Part shown: in pieces, positions 47,767-59,263 of the stretch | Numbering within the stretch: the first letter of the stretch is position 1 | Layout of the letters: each line of letters starts with the position of its first letter | Assembly: GCF_000485595.1 (NCBI RefSeq) | Contig: NW_014577074.1 | Coordinates: forward strand, 615,981 to 679,980 | Source of the DNA: Priapulus caudatus | Taxonomy: Eukaryota; Priapulida; Priapulimorpha; Priapulimorphida; Priapulidae | Direction of reading: 5' to 3' | DNA: 64,000 bases | Program-made: the position numbers and the translations under genes | Notes under the pieces: generated by a model | What the model was told of the DNA's origin: nothing | Seen by the model: the letters and a program-made list of their open reading frames with translations, nothing else | Database searches by the model: none

Positions 47767-50700
47767 TCATGGCTGCTGCTTCTTTCGCTTTTTCAGCGAT
47801 GGTTTCTCGAATGATTGCTTCATGCCACCTGCGTGGGCAGCCTGGAACTTCAGGTTTTGCGTCGTGTCTGCTGTCCACGGCGCATCAAACTGAGTCGTAT
47901 CCTGGTCGACCAAATGCGTGTACTTAGTACGTCCAGAACGACCGAAGTTCTTCACCTGAAAGATAATAGATTGTGGCAGGGAAAAATACTCAGGTGTCAA
48001 ATTACAGCAATTTAATAATAAAAACCTACCTAAATCCAAGTAGGGCAACAACAACAGCAATGTTTTATTAATAATATTTAGAGGGGCGTCCTCAATTATC
48101 AAAATTATCGCACGTTTACTGACATCATAGTTTATCATTCCCATCCTCTTAACATGTACACAATAAAATCTTGATTTTTCAGATTTAGTCAGAAGGTACG
48201 AATTGTCCCCGTTTCCCCAACAGATGGTTTGTGCTTATACAAGCAGTAATGTGGGGCATTAGATCAACATATTAGGAGCACATAAACGCAGACATGTGGT
48301 TAAAAAGTCTCAATCTTAAGAAAGTTTAGCAATATAGTAAACCAACAAACAGCACCATACCTGCATAACCTTTGGCAAAATCGTTTTGTCAAAGTGATCC
48401 TCAAGTGTTGCCGATGAGAAATCTTGCTTAAGAACAGTATCTTCTTCATCCTAAATATATGATAAAAAGTTCAAAATGACGTGTATTGTAGAAACAGCCA
48501 ATCGCCGTCTGAAATTCACAGACAGAATTAAAACTGTACCTTCACATTATCTTGTCATTTAAAAACACCTGACTGTAATGAGCTACTATTATACTATATG
48601 CATAACGTTTCAAGGTACATAGTTCTGGACAGATGATAAAAGAAAGTGCTTGTCACAAGAAAATAGTGTTTATTAAAAGCTATTGATTACACGTTTTTGA
48701 TACATGTTTATCGTACTTACCAAATAAAAAGCACCTCGGTGAAAGTACTTTTGTAAAAACTTGTATTTTCCTTTTGTTGCCTTGTTGGTGACAACTTTTG
48801 GGTTCATTCTTAATTCTGCTCTACGCTCTTCCTCTGTCATATTGTGGTAACGTTCGACTTCCAATTTTTCACGCTCATTTCTATAATATAAGACAGTCGG
48901 GTTTTCATTATTTAATGCAATACTCTCAATTCCACCAGTCTTTCCTTTGGGTAATCTCTGTTGGGCCAGAAGAAAAGGCAAAATAAAAATTCAAAGAGAT
49001 AAACCAAAAAGGGTAAAAAAGAAATCATGCCATAATGGCATGTGCAAACTTTTGCTCTCTGGCCACACAAAACACAGACTAATTTTCAAATGACTCTATC
49101 TATTAGTAATGACCAAAATCTAATGACTGCAAACAAATGCAAACTACCCTCTAGGCAAAAAGTACTTTATAGTTTGATTACTGCCATGCCACGCTAAGAA
49201 AGAATTGATACGCACGCTTCACGTTCATCCTTGTCACGCTTAATCCTCTTTAGCTCACGCACTTTCCAGGCTTCATACTCGGCTTCATCATTCTCATCAT
49301 CGGTGTTGACGAGAGCTACAGCACTCTTCAAGTCCTTCTCTGCCATCAGCTCTTTCCTGGCTTCATCTTCCACGATCTAACCAAAACAGAAATGGATGAA
49401 ATACATAAATATTCTGCGACCTAACAAAGACAGAAATAGATGAAAATTTGCTCGAGTTCTGTAATCTAACTAAGACATAAACAAGTGAAAGTTAATTAAT
49501 CTTTTATGATGTAATTAATAGAGCAATGGATAATAATTCATTGATCTTACATGATGTAAGCTATACAGAGATGAATTATAATACTATAATAACTAGAAAG
49601 GGCAGTTGTCGCCAACTACATGTATCCCCCGTGTTCTCCCCAAGATGTGTAAGTATACAAAGTTTGGTCACGCTAGGTCAATTAGGGGCCAAGTTATAGA
49701 GTGGAAGGGAAATATGATGAAGGTCAAGGTAAAGGTCTAATAAAGGTCGCAGTGACCAGGTTTTGGGACGCTGCTCACCTTCTCCCCAAGATGTGTAAGT
49801 ATACCAAGTTTGGTAGCGCTAGGTCAATTAGGGGCCGAGTTAGAGCGGAAGGGAAATATGATAAAGGTCAAGGTAAAGGTTAAATAAAGGTCACAGTGAC
49901 CTGGTTTTGGTACGCTGCTCACCTTCTCCCCAAGATGTGTAAGTATACCAAGTTTGGTAGCGCTAGGTCAATTAGGGGCCAAGTTATAGAGTGGAAGGGA
50001 AATATGATGAAGGTCAAGGTAAAGGTCTAATAAAGGTCGCAGTGACCTGGTTTTGGTACTCTGCACACCTTCTCCCCAAGATGTGTAAGTATACCAAGTT
50101 TGATCACGCTAGGTCAATTAGGGGTCAAGTTATAGAGCGGAAGGGAAATTCTCTGCGGCGGACCGAGCGGCGGTGGCTGGGGAGACATGAAACCATAGTA
50201 TCCCCGCCGACTTCGTCGCGGAGGATACAATAACTAGAAATATACGGTGATTGAATTTACCTCAGTATAAATAAATGATTCCCACCTCAAGATAATGTAT
50301 TTCGGTGTAATTCTCAGAGATAGCATTTAATATATAAACTAGAGCACTCAGAGAGCACAGACCTCCGCCAAGGCAGCTGAATTATCTCAATGTGAAATTT
50401 TTTATTAATTAATTAATTAATTAAGTGGAGCGTGCAGGTGGGGGAGGACTGTGGTTGCCCCTTAGCCTGTGGTTGCGTGTTTGTAAGTCTACAGCCAGCG
50501 CACCTAGCAGAAGTGAACTGAAACGTGCATGTTCACAAACCCACAAACACACAAACCAACACTTAAACACACGCCGGTGAAAACATAACCCCCGCCAAGC
50601 CCCTGGCGGAGGTAATAAATCACAGAAACATATTGTAAACTTGTGAGTTTCACATCAATTCTCAAATAATGGCAGGTACTGTGTGGGTGTACGTAGGTGT

Positions 50701-53700
50701 ATGAGTGGGCATGTGTGTGAATACTGCTAAAAGCTGCGTTGCTGTGAAAAACACCAGTGGCACTTAGATTATCAACTCACAGGTGTCCTCATGGGGTGCC
50801 AAAAAATATCCATTAACAGTAATAGTAAGTATGAATTTTTGCTATAGCACCATATACTTGTATCATGGCAATCATATTAGGCCTAAAAATTACGCAGTAG
50901 AAAAATAATCAATTGTTGCCAAGCCAGTCAGCATCCCATGGGACGATGCTGACAGAGGGGATATGTGCAGGGCATTGACTGCCATTTCAATTCGGCAACA
51001 GACAGCAGAGTAATAATTGGAGTAGTACAATAATCAGTTATAATAGCATCGGTTATACCATGCCAATTTACTACATTAAGGCCTAAGAAATATTCAGGAG
51101 AGCAAGAATAAATTCTTGTCAAGCCAGTCAGCTTCCCCTGGGACGATGGTGACACAGGATCATCATATATGTGAAGAGCATTAGCTGCCATTTCAATACA
51201 GGCAACAGGCACCAAAGTAATTGGAGTGGTACAACGATGAGCCGTAAGTTCCTTGGTATACTCCGAGCGAGAGACAGCGCGTAGGCAGCAGTCGGGAAGC
51301 CATCATTGAGTCTGTGCTCGCCCTGCCATCAGGGTGCAAGCGAGAGACAGCGAATAAATAACAGTGTTGCACTGACAAGGCCGACAAGACAAGGCTGCAT
51401 GAGCTTCTATCACCGTAGCAGATGATGACGATGCTTGCTCTCCTGCTGTTAGTCTGCTCACTGAAGTCAGTCTGTGCGCTAACTTGTCACGACTGGGATG
51501 GGGCAACACTAGGATCCAACGCTGCGTTTCAAGGGAAAACAATCAAGGACAACGAAATTAACGGTACCACGCCTTTGACGCTGAGGTATGTAGAAACGAT
51601 CGGTTGTGATTTTGTTACATGAACAGTATTGTGCAACCAATTTAGTTAAACAACTTATACAACTTATTACACGATCAAGCTGATGTGCTTACCAAGACCT
51701 TTTCTGTCAGCGTATCGATAGCTCTTCCCCTTTTTTAAATAAACCTCAGCTAAACGACTATATAGGACATCATCTAGCAGTTGTGTATTTGCATGCACTA
51801 TCTCATATTCACTGGCTCACATACCACAATTGTTAGTATAGTCGCAGCATTAACACACTTCGTTTAATCCAGTTCCAGCCGTAACAGCCTAACGTGTTTG
51901 GCAACCTGCATAAACGATCCAGATTGCTTCTCCGTCAACTACCAACAAGAAACTAGGGAATGCAAGAAATTCTCTGATGACTGGTACCGAGCTATGCCCA
52001 AGTTAGTTAACTCCACTGGCTGGGATTTCCTCTATCTGGTAAGCTAGATCAGATGTCATAGGCTGTTTTGTTACTAGTTAACTAGTACTTTCAACACTAT
52101 GATATTGTCTTGAAATGAGAAATAACCAAAACAACGTTCCGATGCAGATGGATAAAGCTACACCTCTGGGCATGATTGACAAAACTATACCAGATGAGGC
52201 TCTATTGGGACAAAAAGTCAAACGCCCCATAGGATTTGCGCGACTTGGTCAAGATTATGCGTGGGGGCCTCTTATAAACCAGAAGATGACAGTAGACCTG
52301 GGATCAATAGCACAGATGGTTGGAATTACACACAAGGTGAGGTGTACAGTACAATTCCACAGCATGCCGTAAAAAACGAAATATATTTGTGGCCAACCTT
52401 GCATAATAGAAGCAAGCTAGTAATTCAACTTTCATCCTCGCAGCCGATTTCATCTGAGAGATTTTGTTGCTTTTGTCACTTTCAGGGATGCAAGTCATGC
52501 ACTATTGCGAGATGGCTTGAAAAGTACACTCTGTCATATTCCTTCGATGAAATCAGCTGGGAAGATTTGCCGGTAAGCTAATTGCACGTAAATAACCAAC
52601 GCGGATAACATCAAATAGAAAGTTCTGTTTTACCCACTACTAAGATTTGATCTTTTTAACGTTTGTAACATACCTGGAAATAAAGAAATTGTAAAAAAAA
52701 GATTTGATCTTGATTAAATACTTTCGGTTAGAGCTGTGAGAATGTCCAGTCATCTAATGGATATACAACAGTGGCACTGTCGTAAGCTGCTTGCAACTTC
52801 TTACAGGAGCTGAATGGTAACACCGATACAGACACCCCCGTCCACGACCAGCTTGACTTCACGGCTAGATATCTTCGTATCACCGCGGGAAAAACGTACA
52901 GTGCTAGAGAAGGCGCTGGAGGATTTCGCTTTGAGGTGTACGGATGCAGGTTAGAGTGATGTAATCATGGATCGTGCGTGTGTGAACGTGGAACGACATC
53001 ATCATAACGGTTCCTGTCAGAAACCAACGGTGAACAGTTCCCGCGTGGAACATTTTACCAAATTTAGAAGTTTCACACGGTTTCACCACTAGGTGCAGCT
53101 CAATTTTTATTATGAGCAACTAGAGTTTGAACAAATTTAGGTTAATCACGTCGATCACGGTAATCGTCATCAACAACCGTGTTTAACCAGGCAGTTGTCG
53201 AGCGATGTGAACCTTGGTTACTACATGGCTGTTGTGCCATATCTCTTCTACTAAGTCTTATATGATCATTTGCTAGAAGTCTTCTACGATCGCACGATTA
53301 AGGGCAGCTAACAGTGAGCTGTTAGTCAAATTCCTTTGGCATGTGTATAATGCACGTGAGTATATAGAAGTCTACATTTGCTTTTTCGTGGGATTGAATT
53401 GATTTGTGTGTAAAGATTGCATATTATCAACTGTATAAGCAACAATGAGCTGTTTTGGCATACACTTGGCGAACGCCCTGTCAGAGGGATATAGAAAATG
53501 GTTTTCATGATTACTAATGCATATCTATTTATATATTGGGCGTGTCCTGCTGCTGCTGCTGCTGCTGCGACGCACTTGGTCGATATTACTGGTGCGTGGG
53601 TACCACTTCTACAGCATGGTTACTTAAGCTGCGTTTGCACTATAGATTTTTGTCAGCAAATCGTACCAATTGTCCATCTTGCCCCCGATGTGACCCCAAT

Positions 53701-56700
53701 TACTGTAGTTGTATGTAGATTGCAGCACTGCAGTACTGAAACACTGCAGTAAGAAGATGGACAATGGAGGAAGAAGACGTCTGTGCGCACCTGCTTATTG
53801 CATTAATGGTGAAAAACAAAAACAAACAAAAAACGAAGAAGAAGAAGGCATTGGGTACGGCCATGAATAGGCAGAAGACCCCAATTAGGCGTTTATAACA
53901 GGTTATTACCCGAATTACTAAACGAAGACAAGGAAAGCTACCGAAACTTTCTTCGGATGTCAAAGGAGGAATTTGACTACATATCAGGGTGCGAAATTAA
54001 CGGGAGTCCAGAGTCAAATACTCCCCGATTTACTGTCGGACTCCCTGATTTGACATATGCAGGCGTCCGTGTGACTCCCTGAAAATTCTGCCATACTAAC
54101 TAGTTCGTTCCGGAGCACGGCCTCGCGGAATTACTGTTTTTTTTCAGATAATGTCCTGCATGAATCTTAAAAATAAGCACATGCGTTATTCTTAATATCT
54201 TTAATTTTGAACCTCAGACTGCGGACTCCCTCATTTTGCTGCGGACTCCCTCTTTTTGAGGGTAGGGAGTCCAACGAAGGTTTTCTACCCCTGCATATTA
54301 TGGCAAGTTAAGCCATACATTAAAAAAACAACAACGCACCTACGTCAAAGTTCACGTATCACGTGAAAGTTTTAAGCCAATTAGATTTATCCAACTCGCC
54401 GATTTCACGCATCCGAGTCGTGCAAAATAGAAGACGTTCTATTTCTCCAACTCGGCGACTTGACTCCGACTCCGACTCGCCGTTTACACTATCGATTTTC
54501 AGCTGATTAGTTGGAATGCACTTGAAATCGGTACGATTTGCTGACAAAAATCTATAGTGTAAACTGTAAATGCAGCTTTAGACCAATCGATCGTACTAGG
54601 TCCCTATATACAGAGAATTGCGACAACCCAGGATTTGACGCCATATTGTTTCCAAATGGATCCACACTGCTGCCGCTCAAGTACAGCGCTGTATGGATAC
54701 GCTGTACAATGGTCCGTAGTAATTAATTAGACTAATCGTGCTTCAATAAACTCAAAATTCACAGAGATTATAGCTAAGACATGTGTCTATGTGTATCTAG
54801 ATTTCTAGAAATGTTACTCAAATCGTTCGCGCCATATGATGGTTTAATTATACACTTTCTTACCGCCCATAGCCGTGCATATATTAGCCTGTGCGATACC
54901 GCGCGTAGATACTTGCTATAATTAATTAAACCACTCGCGCTTCAATAAACTCAAGAATCACAGAGATCATAGATAACACATGTGTCTGTATGTATCTAGA
55001 TATCTAGAAATGTAACTCAAATTGTTCGCGCCATAATAATATTATGATAGTTTAATTGTACACTTTCTTACCGCCCATAGCCGTGCGTATATTAGCCTGT
55101 GCGATACCGCGCGTAGATACTTCCTATAATTAATTAAACCACTCGCGCTTCAATAAACGACATATTTATTGCACTCATTGCACCCATAAGCACAGCAGCC
55201 AGTCATTTTGGAAGAAAATGACAACTGTAATTCACAAGATAAATGCGTTCCACTCTCCACTCGCTCGCGGCTGTAACATGTGTTTTTCACGTGTTGCATG
55301 AATTAGTCAGTGAAGCTATCCTAGGAGTTGTTGTAGTAATAGTCTATCTAGAGTCCCTATATACAATTTATCCCTTTGTATATAGGGACCCTAAGTCTAT
55401 CTAGACACAGCGTCGCGCATCTTGTTGCGGCTGCATTGATGTTACAGGTTCTGGTTCTGGTCGCAAGAGAAAGCACACGCGCGTGTGCGTGGTTTTGTGT
55501 CTCTTTGTGCGATGTGTCTACACTTACATCCTTATATATTATATCCCTTAATTACCTTATATCCCTTTGTATATAGGGACCCTATCTACACTGTGCCTCG
55601 TCTATGCGACGAACCTTAACTCGAGTTATGCGTTAACTCGAGTTAGCGATTATGGAGCGTCTACACGACAATATAGGGATGTATCTAGGGACCCTAGATC
55701 GTACAACATCATGGCTCCATCTTCTGGGAATTTTTATATTTTTCGCATCGTTGCTAGGGGCGGCATCATTAGATGTGAACGTGGCTGAATTTTGATGCAT
55801 TTCCATCGACCTTACCGCAAAGCGCTCGGTTTATAATTTTCTTACTATTGATACAAAGGTAAGCCAGATATGCAAAAAATATGCACACAAATACAGCCAA
55901 ATTGGCACATTTTGTGCAGTTTTCATAGTTTCAGTGTCCCTGTCTCGGCTCTCACGCGCGACATTATTCTGACCCGTAGCCGAGGCATGCAGCGACTCGC
56001 CAAAACTGCAGATGCGCGAAGCGCCGAGGCAGCTCGTTAGAAAATAATAGGTAAATGCTTACAGCATGTTTTGACCTTGCTATGCAATTTTATCATAGCC
56101 TAATAAAGTGATTTTACAGATGTTATACCTAATAAAACTAGATTACTATGATGTAGGTGTATCGGCAAGGTGTCTTTTGAATAGGTGTATGTTAGTTGTG
56201 GGGGTGGAGAAGACTGCTAGCATTGCCGTCACCACCACCGTAGTAATAAATTACTTGCAGGTCGCGCAGGCCACGCCAAAAATAACACACGATGAGTTGT
56301 AGTAGACATGTGCACCACATGTCTACCACAACTTACCCAGAGCTGATGTAGACTACATACGTACTAAAGTCATAATAAGTAGTATCTAGTTGCACCGTAT
56401 ACTTGCAATACATGTCACATACATTTCTGATGGACATTTCTCTGTGAAGATTTTTCATTTCTCTGTGCTGTTGTGATTTAATTGTGTTGTGGACTAATAA
56501 AAACTAGAAACGAGCAGTTGTCGCCAACTACACGTATCCCCCGTGATCTAGTATGAATGGAATATCTGTGTAAGGACGTAAAAGGCAGGTAAAGTTAAAT
56601 AAGTCACAAAGACAAAGGTTTGTTAGACAACTGGTGTGCCTCAGATGTGCAAGTATATAGAATCTGGTTACCCTAGGAGGCCGAAGAGGAAATGTAAGTC

Positions 56701-59263
56701 GATGGTAAAAATCAAACTAAGGTCAAGGGTAATAGTGGTTTGGTATGTGACAGACCTTCTCCCCAAGATGTGTAAGCATACCAAGTTTGGTCGCGCTAGG
56801 TCAATTAGGGGCTGAGTTAGAGAGCGGAAGGGAAATATGATCAAGGTCAAGGTAAAGGTGAAATAAAGGTCGCAGTGACCTGGTGGGGCAGTTTTTACCC
56901 GATCTCGGATGATGTTCAAATTAGGCATGAAGGTGCGTTATGGTAAAGCGAAGACGCCAATCGTTTTTGGTGTGGGCGGAGTCATCGTTACCATGGTAAC
57001 AACATTTTTGTGGAAATATTGTAGAACCTGTAACTTGTGCTGTTTTTACCCGATTGTCATGAAATTTCTATTTGTATTAAAATTTATATTTAAATTTATA
57101 TATAGGTATATAATGTTATATATATATATAGTATTTTGATGACAATCATAAATTTAAATACAAATTTTAATACAATGTTAAATTTAAATTTTTATTTTTA
57201 AATTTTATTTTTAAATTTTAATATAAATTTAAATATAAATTTTAATACAAATAGAAATTTCATGACAATCGAGTAAAAAGTGCAGAAGCTACAGGTTCTA
57301 GAATATTTCGTCAAAAAATGTTGTTACCATGGCAACGATGACTCCGCCCACACCAAAAACGATTGGCGTCTTCGCTTTACGATAACGCACCTTCATGCGA
57401 AATTTGAAGATGATCCGAGAAGAACTGCAGCCGGTAGAGCGTTCACAAGGAAATCTCTGCGGCGGCGGCGCGACGATGCCAAACCCAATTATAATCTAGA
57501 CATAACTAATATTGCAATGAATAAAAATAATTTTGCTAATTATATGGTATTGGTATACTTTTATCGTTTGTCTCCGCCTGTCTTCACCCATTTTCTTAGC
57601 TTCTGCTTCTAGCTCTTTCTGTTTTTGTGCTTCCCGCTCTTTTTCTTGAATTGTTATCCTATCCCTCCTAAAATGTATATAATTAATTCATTAGTACACA
57701 TGTAATTTTTTGTATGCAACAGAATTTTTATACAACTACCTTTAGGACTGGTTCATATCTAGTAACGTTTAATTGACAGTAGGTTTCCACTGCTACTTTT
57801 AAGAGTATGGGTTGATATATCATCATAACTAATAAATTAAATTAAAATGCTATATTTTAAAAATGACATGCAATAAAACTGTTTAGATTATGTGCTTAGA
57901 GACTAATTGCAATAAGAATTATACACATGATTTACCTACAAGATGTGGAAAAAAGTATGTACTTACACTTAGTTCTTACTTACTTTCTAACAAAAACGGG
58001 TTTGAGTCTTGGTGCTGATTCATCTTCCGAGTCAGAGTACTCTTCATATTCACTTGACTCATGTGCACTCTCCTCTCCTGATTTCTCTTCCTCTACGTCC
58101 ATCAGTTCCTGAATAAGATATCTAAAACATTCAGCTACAGTTCAAGGTAATTTTTCTATGGTGTCTAAAATTGTAGCATATTAGCTCATCTAGTAATTAA
58201 CCAAGTGAGACACCTAAATCGTCCTACCTCTTCTTTCTGTTTCTCTTTAGCACGTTCTCTGAGCATTCTCCTCCTCCTCTCAAGCTCCTCTTCATCTAGC
58301 TCCTCCTCATCATCATCTTCACTACTCTCATCATCAGGTCGATGTCTATGCACAACCCTTTCTTCCTCTTCCTCGTCTTCATCACTACTTCTGGCTAATA
58401 CTTCAGGCCGATGAATGTGTCTGTGTCTTTCGACCCTGTATTCAGGATGAAGTATTAAAAAGTAGCAGGTGTTAGAAGTATGTGTCACACTGTTTTTGAA
58501 GGGAAGCATTATAATTGGTTTCCTCTTATAATAAATGAAACACGCTACGCAACATGATATGTCCATAATTATTATTACGTGCATCACACTCTAGTTACTT
58601 GGAACATGATTATATATACCAAACGTGCACATAATCCCAGTGAGTGAAGTTATGGTTAGCCATTCTTCACCCTTACCTCTCCTCTCTGTCTATGTGTTGC
58701 TGCTTCAGTCTTCTTAGACGTGGATCATCTTTTTCTTTCTCATCTTCCTCATCTCCTGATGGAATGTGCTCTCTAACTTTCTGGATGACGAAGTCCTCGT
58801 CTTGCTCGTCTTCACTAGATGAACCACCTGCATACTCTGGCCGTTTTCCAGACACGTATCGACTGACTTTGACTTTCTGCATCACAAATTCACCTAAAAG
58901 GGGTTTGAAAATTATTATGTAAACATATACAATAATTAATTTATAATCTCGATATTCTAACATTCGTAAACATAGGCCCAAGGATAGAGAACATGGATGA
59001 TGGGTCCCAATAAAACCAATGTGCCTAACCCTAACCCTAATCCTAACCCTAGCCATAACCCTAACCTATTATATTGATGTAAATGACATTGGTTTTATTG
59101 GGACCCATGTTCTCTATCCTTGAACCTAAACATAAACAATTTACGGCACACAGTAACAATACACTGTACGTGTACGCTGTCTGTACTTGCCCTTATCATT
59201 TCTAACAGCTACAGCCCCAGCTGTAGACTGAATCGGTGTTGGTCCTGCTGGAAGCTTCTCCAT
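47767..59263 (-). CDS. MFAP1: Microfibrillar-associated protein 1, spliceosomal B-complex protein
   Basis: Nine exons on the minus strand, every junction phase-compatible: 59263-59191, 58893-58677, 58435-58228, 58108-57984, 57667-57559, 49376-49216, 48880-48721, 48450-48361, 47955-47767. Predicted 443 aa; human is 439. The order of blocks is [29 protein letters not shown], acidic DE/RR helix regions, [85 protein letters not shown] and a basic tail ending KKRKKQQP. Despite its name the family acts in the nucleus as a B-complex splicing protein (a Spp381-type role). I chose the ATG at 59263 over one at 59326 because it places the conserved QSTAG block at the family position. Intron 1 appears to use a GC-AG splice pair. 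Intron 5 is 8.2 kb and contains another gene. Confidence 0.97.
49593..50230. repeat. AGGTCA-rich element Z, copy 2 (four ~145-bp units), MFAP1 intron 5
   Basis: Same start (CTAGAAAGGGCAGTTGTCGC) and end (GTCGCGGAGGATACAA) as copy 1. Units begin near 49626, 49790, 49935 and 50080. AACTAGAAA recurs just after the right end. Confidence 0.87.
50338..50617. mobile_element. CCTCCGCCAAGG-type element
   Basis: Begins CTAGAGCACTCAGAGAGCAC then CCTCCGCCAAGGC, and ends CCCCTGGCGGAGGTAATA; the inner parts are inverted. Elements with this head are widespread in animal genomes (general recollection). Open frames are incidental. Confidence 0.6.
50870..51240. repeat. ~200-bp direct duplication upstream of the nested gene
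   Basis: AAGCCAGTCAGC at 50921 and 51121, with surrounding matches (GGGACGATG, TGCCATTTCAATNC, AATTGGAGTNGTAC), defines two tandem copies of 200 bp. They end about 180 bp before the ATG of the PAN/discoidin gene, so they may include its promoter. Confidence 0.75.
51422..52959 (+). CDS. Secreted PAN/apple plus discoidin (F5/8 type C) protein
   Basis: Five phase-compatible exons: 51422-51585, 51879-52038, 52148-52336, 52486-52572, 52807-52959; predicted 250 aa. Residues 1-19 form a hydrophobic signal peptide ([16 protein letters not shown]). Residues from about 20 to 107 have the cysteine spacing of a PAN/apple-like module ([19 protein letters not shown], then TRECKKF). Residues from about 110 to 248 form one F5/8C domain: [53 protein letters not shown], then [12 protein letters not shown] and a final FRFEVYGC. 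Such proteins are extracellular and bind glycans or membranes; no exact orthologue is claimed. It is wholly inside MFAP1 intron 5 on the other strand. A possible donor (GCAG|GTTAGAG) near the end leaves open further C-terminal exons. Confidence 0.88.
52960..53626. other. Intron 5 DNA of MFAP1, 3' flank of the nested gene
   Basis: Includes a (CTG)n run at 53548-53568. No further gene is seen. Confidence 0.5.
53627..54577 (+). mobile_element. Deleted PIF/Harbinger element with TTA duplication
   Basis: Inverted tips of about 45 bp (AGCTGCGTTTGCACTATAGA to CAGCAAATCGTACC) and TTA on both sides (53624-53626, 54578-54580), the Harbinger target signature. The left half keeps the start of a HARBI1-type transposase: an N-terminal frame from about 53767 and, after a frameshift, [20 protein letters not shown] and MSKEEFDYI (53888-53985). 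The rest of the gene is missing and MITE D is inserted right after that point. Confidence 0.87.
53985..54293. mobile_element. MITE D with 5-bp duplication CATAT, inside the Harbinger remnant
   Basis: Tips CAGGGTGCGAAATTAACGG and TTTTCTACCCCTG. Perfect 5-bp flanks CATAT (53980-53984 and 54294-54298). GGACTCCC or GGGAGTCC occurs at least seven times, near both ends. A partial copy is at 41064-41180. Confidence 0.87.
54733..55150. repeat. ~200-bp tandem repeat, two copies
   Basis: CTTCAATAAA recurs at 54741, 54940 and 55148 (periods 199 and 208). Each unit contains TCTAGAAATGT, GTTCGCGCCAT, CACTTTCTTACCGCCCATAG and GCCTGTGCGATACCGCGCGT. Unknown function. Confidence 0.85.
55151..56502. other. 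MFAP1 intron 5 DNA with short palindromes
   Basis: GTATATAGGGACCCTA occurs at 55378 and 55570, and a related AGTCCCTATATAC inverted form at 55351. A TTAACTCGAGTTA palindrome is repeated at 55616-55644. A palindrome CATGTGGTGCACATGTC-like stretch is at 56307-56325. No gene is supported. Confidence 0.5.
56503..56890. repeat. AGGTCA-rich element Z, copy 3 (interrupted)
   Basis: Same head (CTAGAAACGAGCAGTTGTCG) and two diverged units. It breaks off at 56888 where the long inverted repeat begins; a CTCTGCGGCGGCGG stretch at 57449 looks like the Z tail, implying insertion into Z. Confidence 0.78.
56889..57430. mobile_element. Long inverted repeat element (~0.54 kb) beside MFAP1 exon 5
   Basis: The left arm (GCAGTTTTTACCCGATCTCG, ATGAAGGTGCGTTATGGTAA, GGTGTGGGCGGAGTCATCGT) is mirrored by the right arm ending GATCCGAGAAGAACTGC. 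The arms run about 220-250 bp and meet in an AT-rich centre (57070-57240). It ends 128 bp from the exon 5 donor, and a transcript would fold into a long hairpin. Confidence 0.88.
58975..59126 (-). mobile_element. MITE T (copy 2) in MFAP1 intron 1
   Basis: A 152-bp element with the same tips as 42145-42413 but reversed, a shorter CCTAACCCTAACC core (59026-59067), and a perfect 8-bp duplication TAAACATA (58967-58974, 59127-59134). It fills about half of the 297-bp intron 1. Confidence 0.92.
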
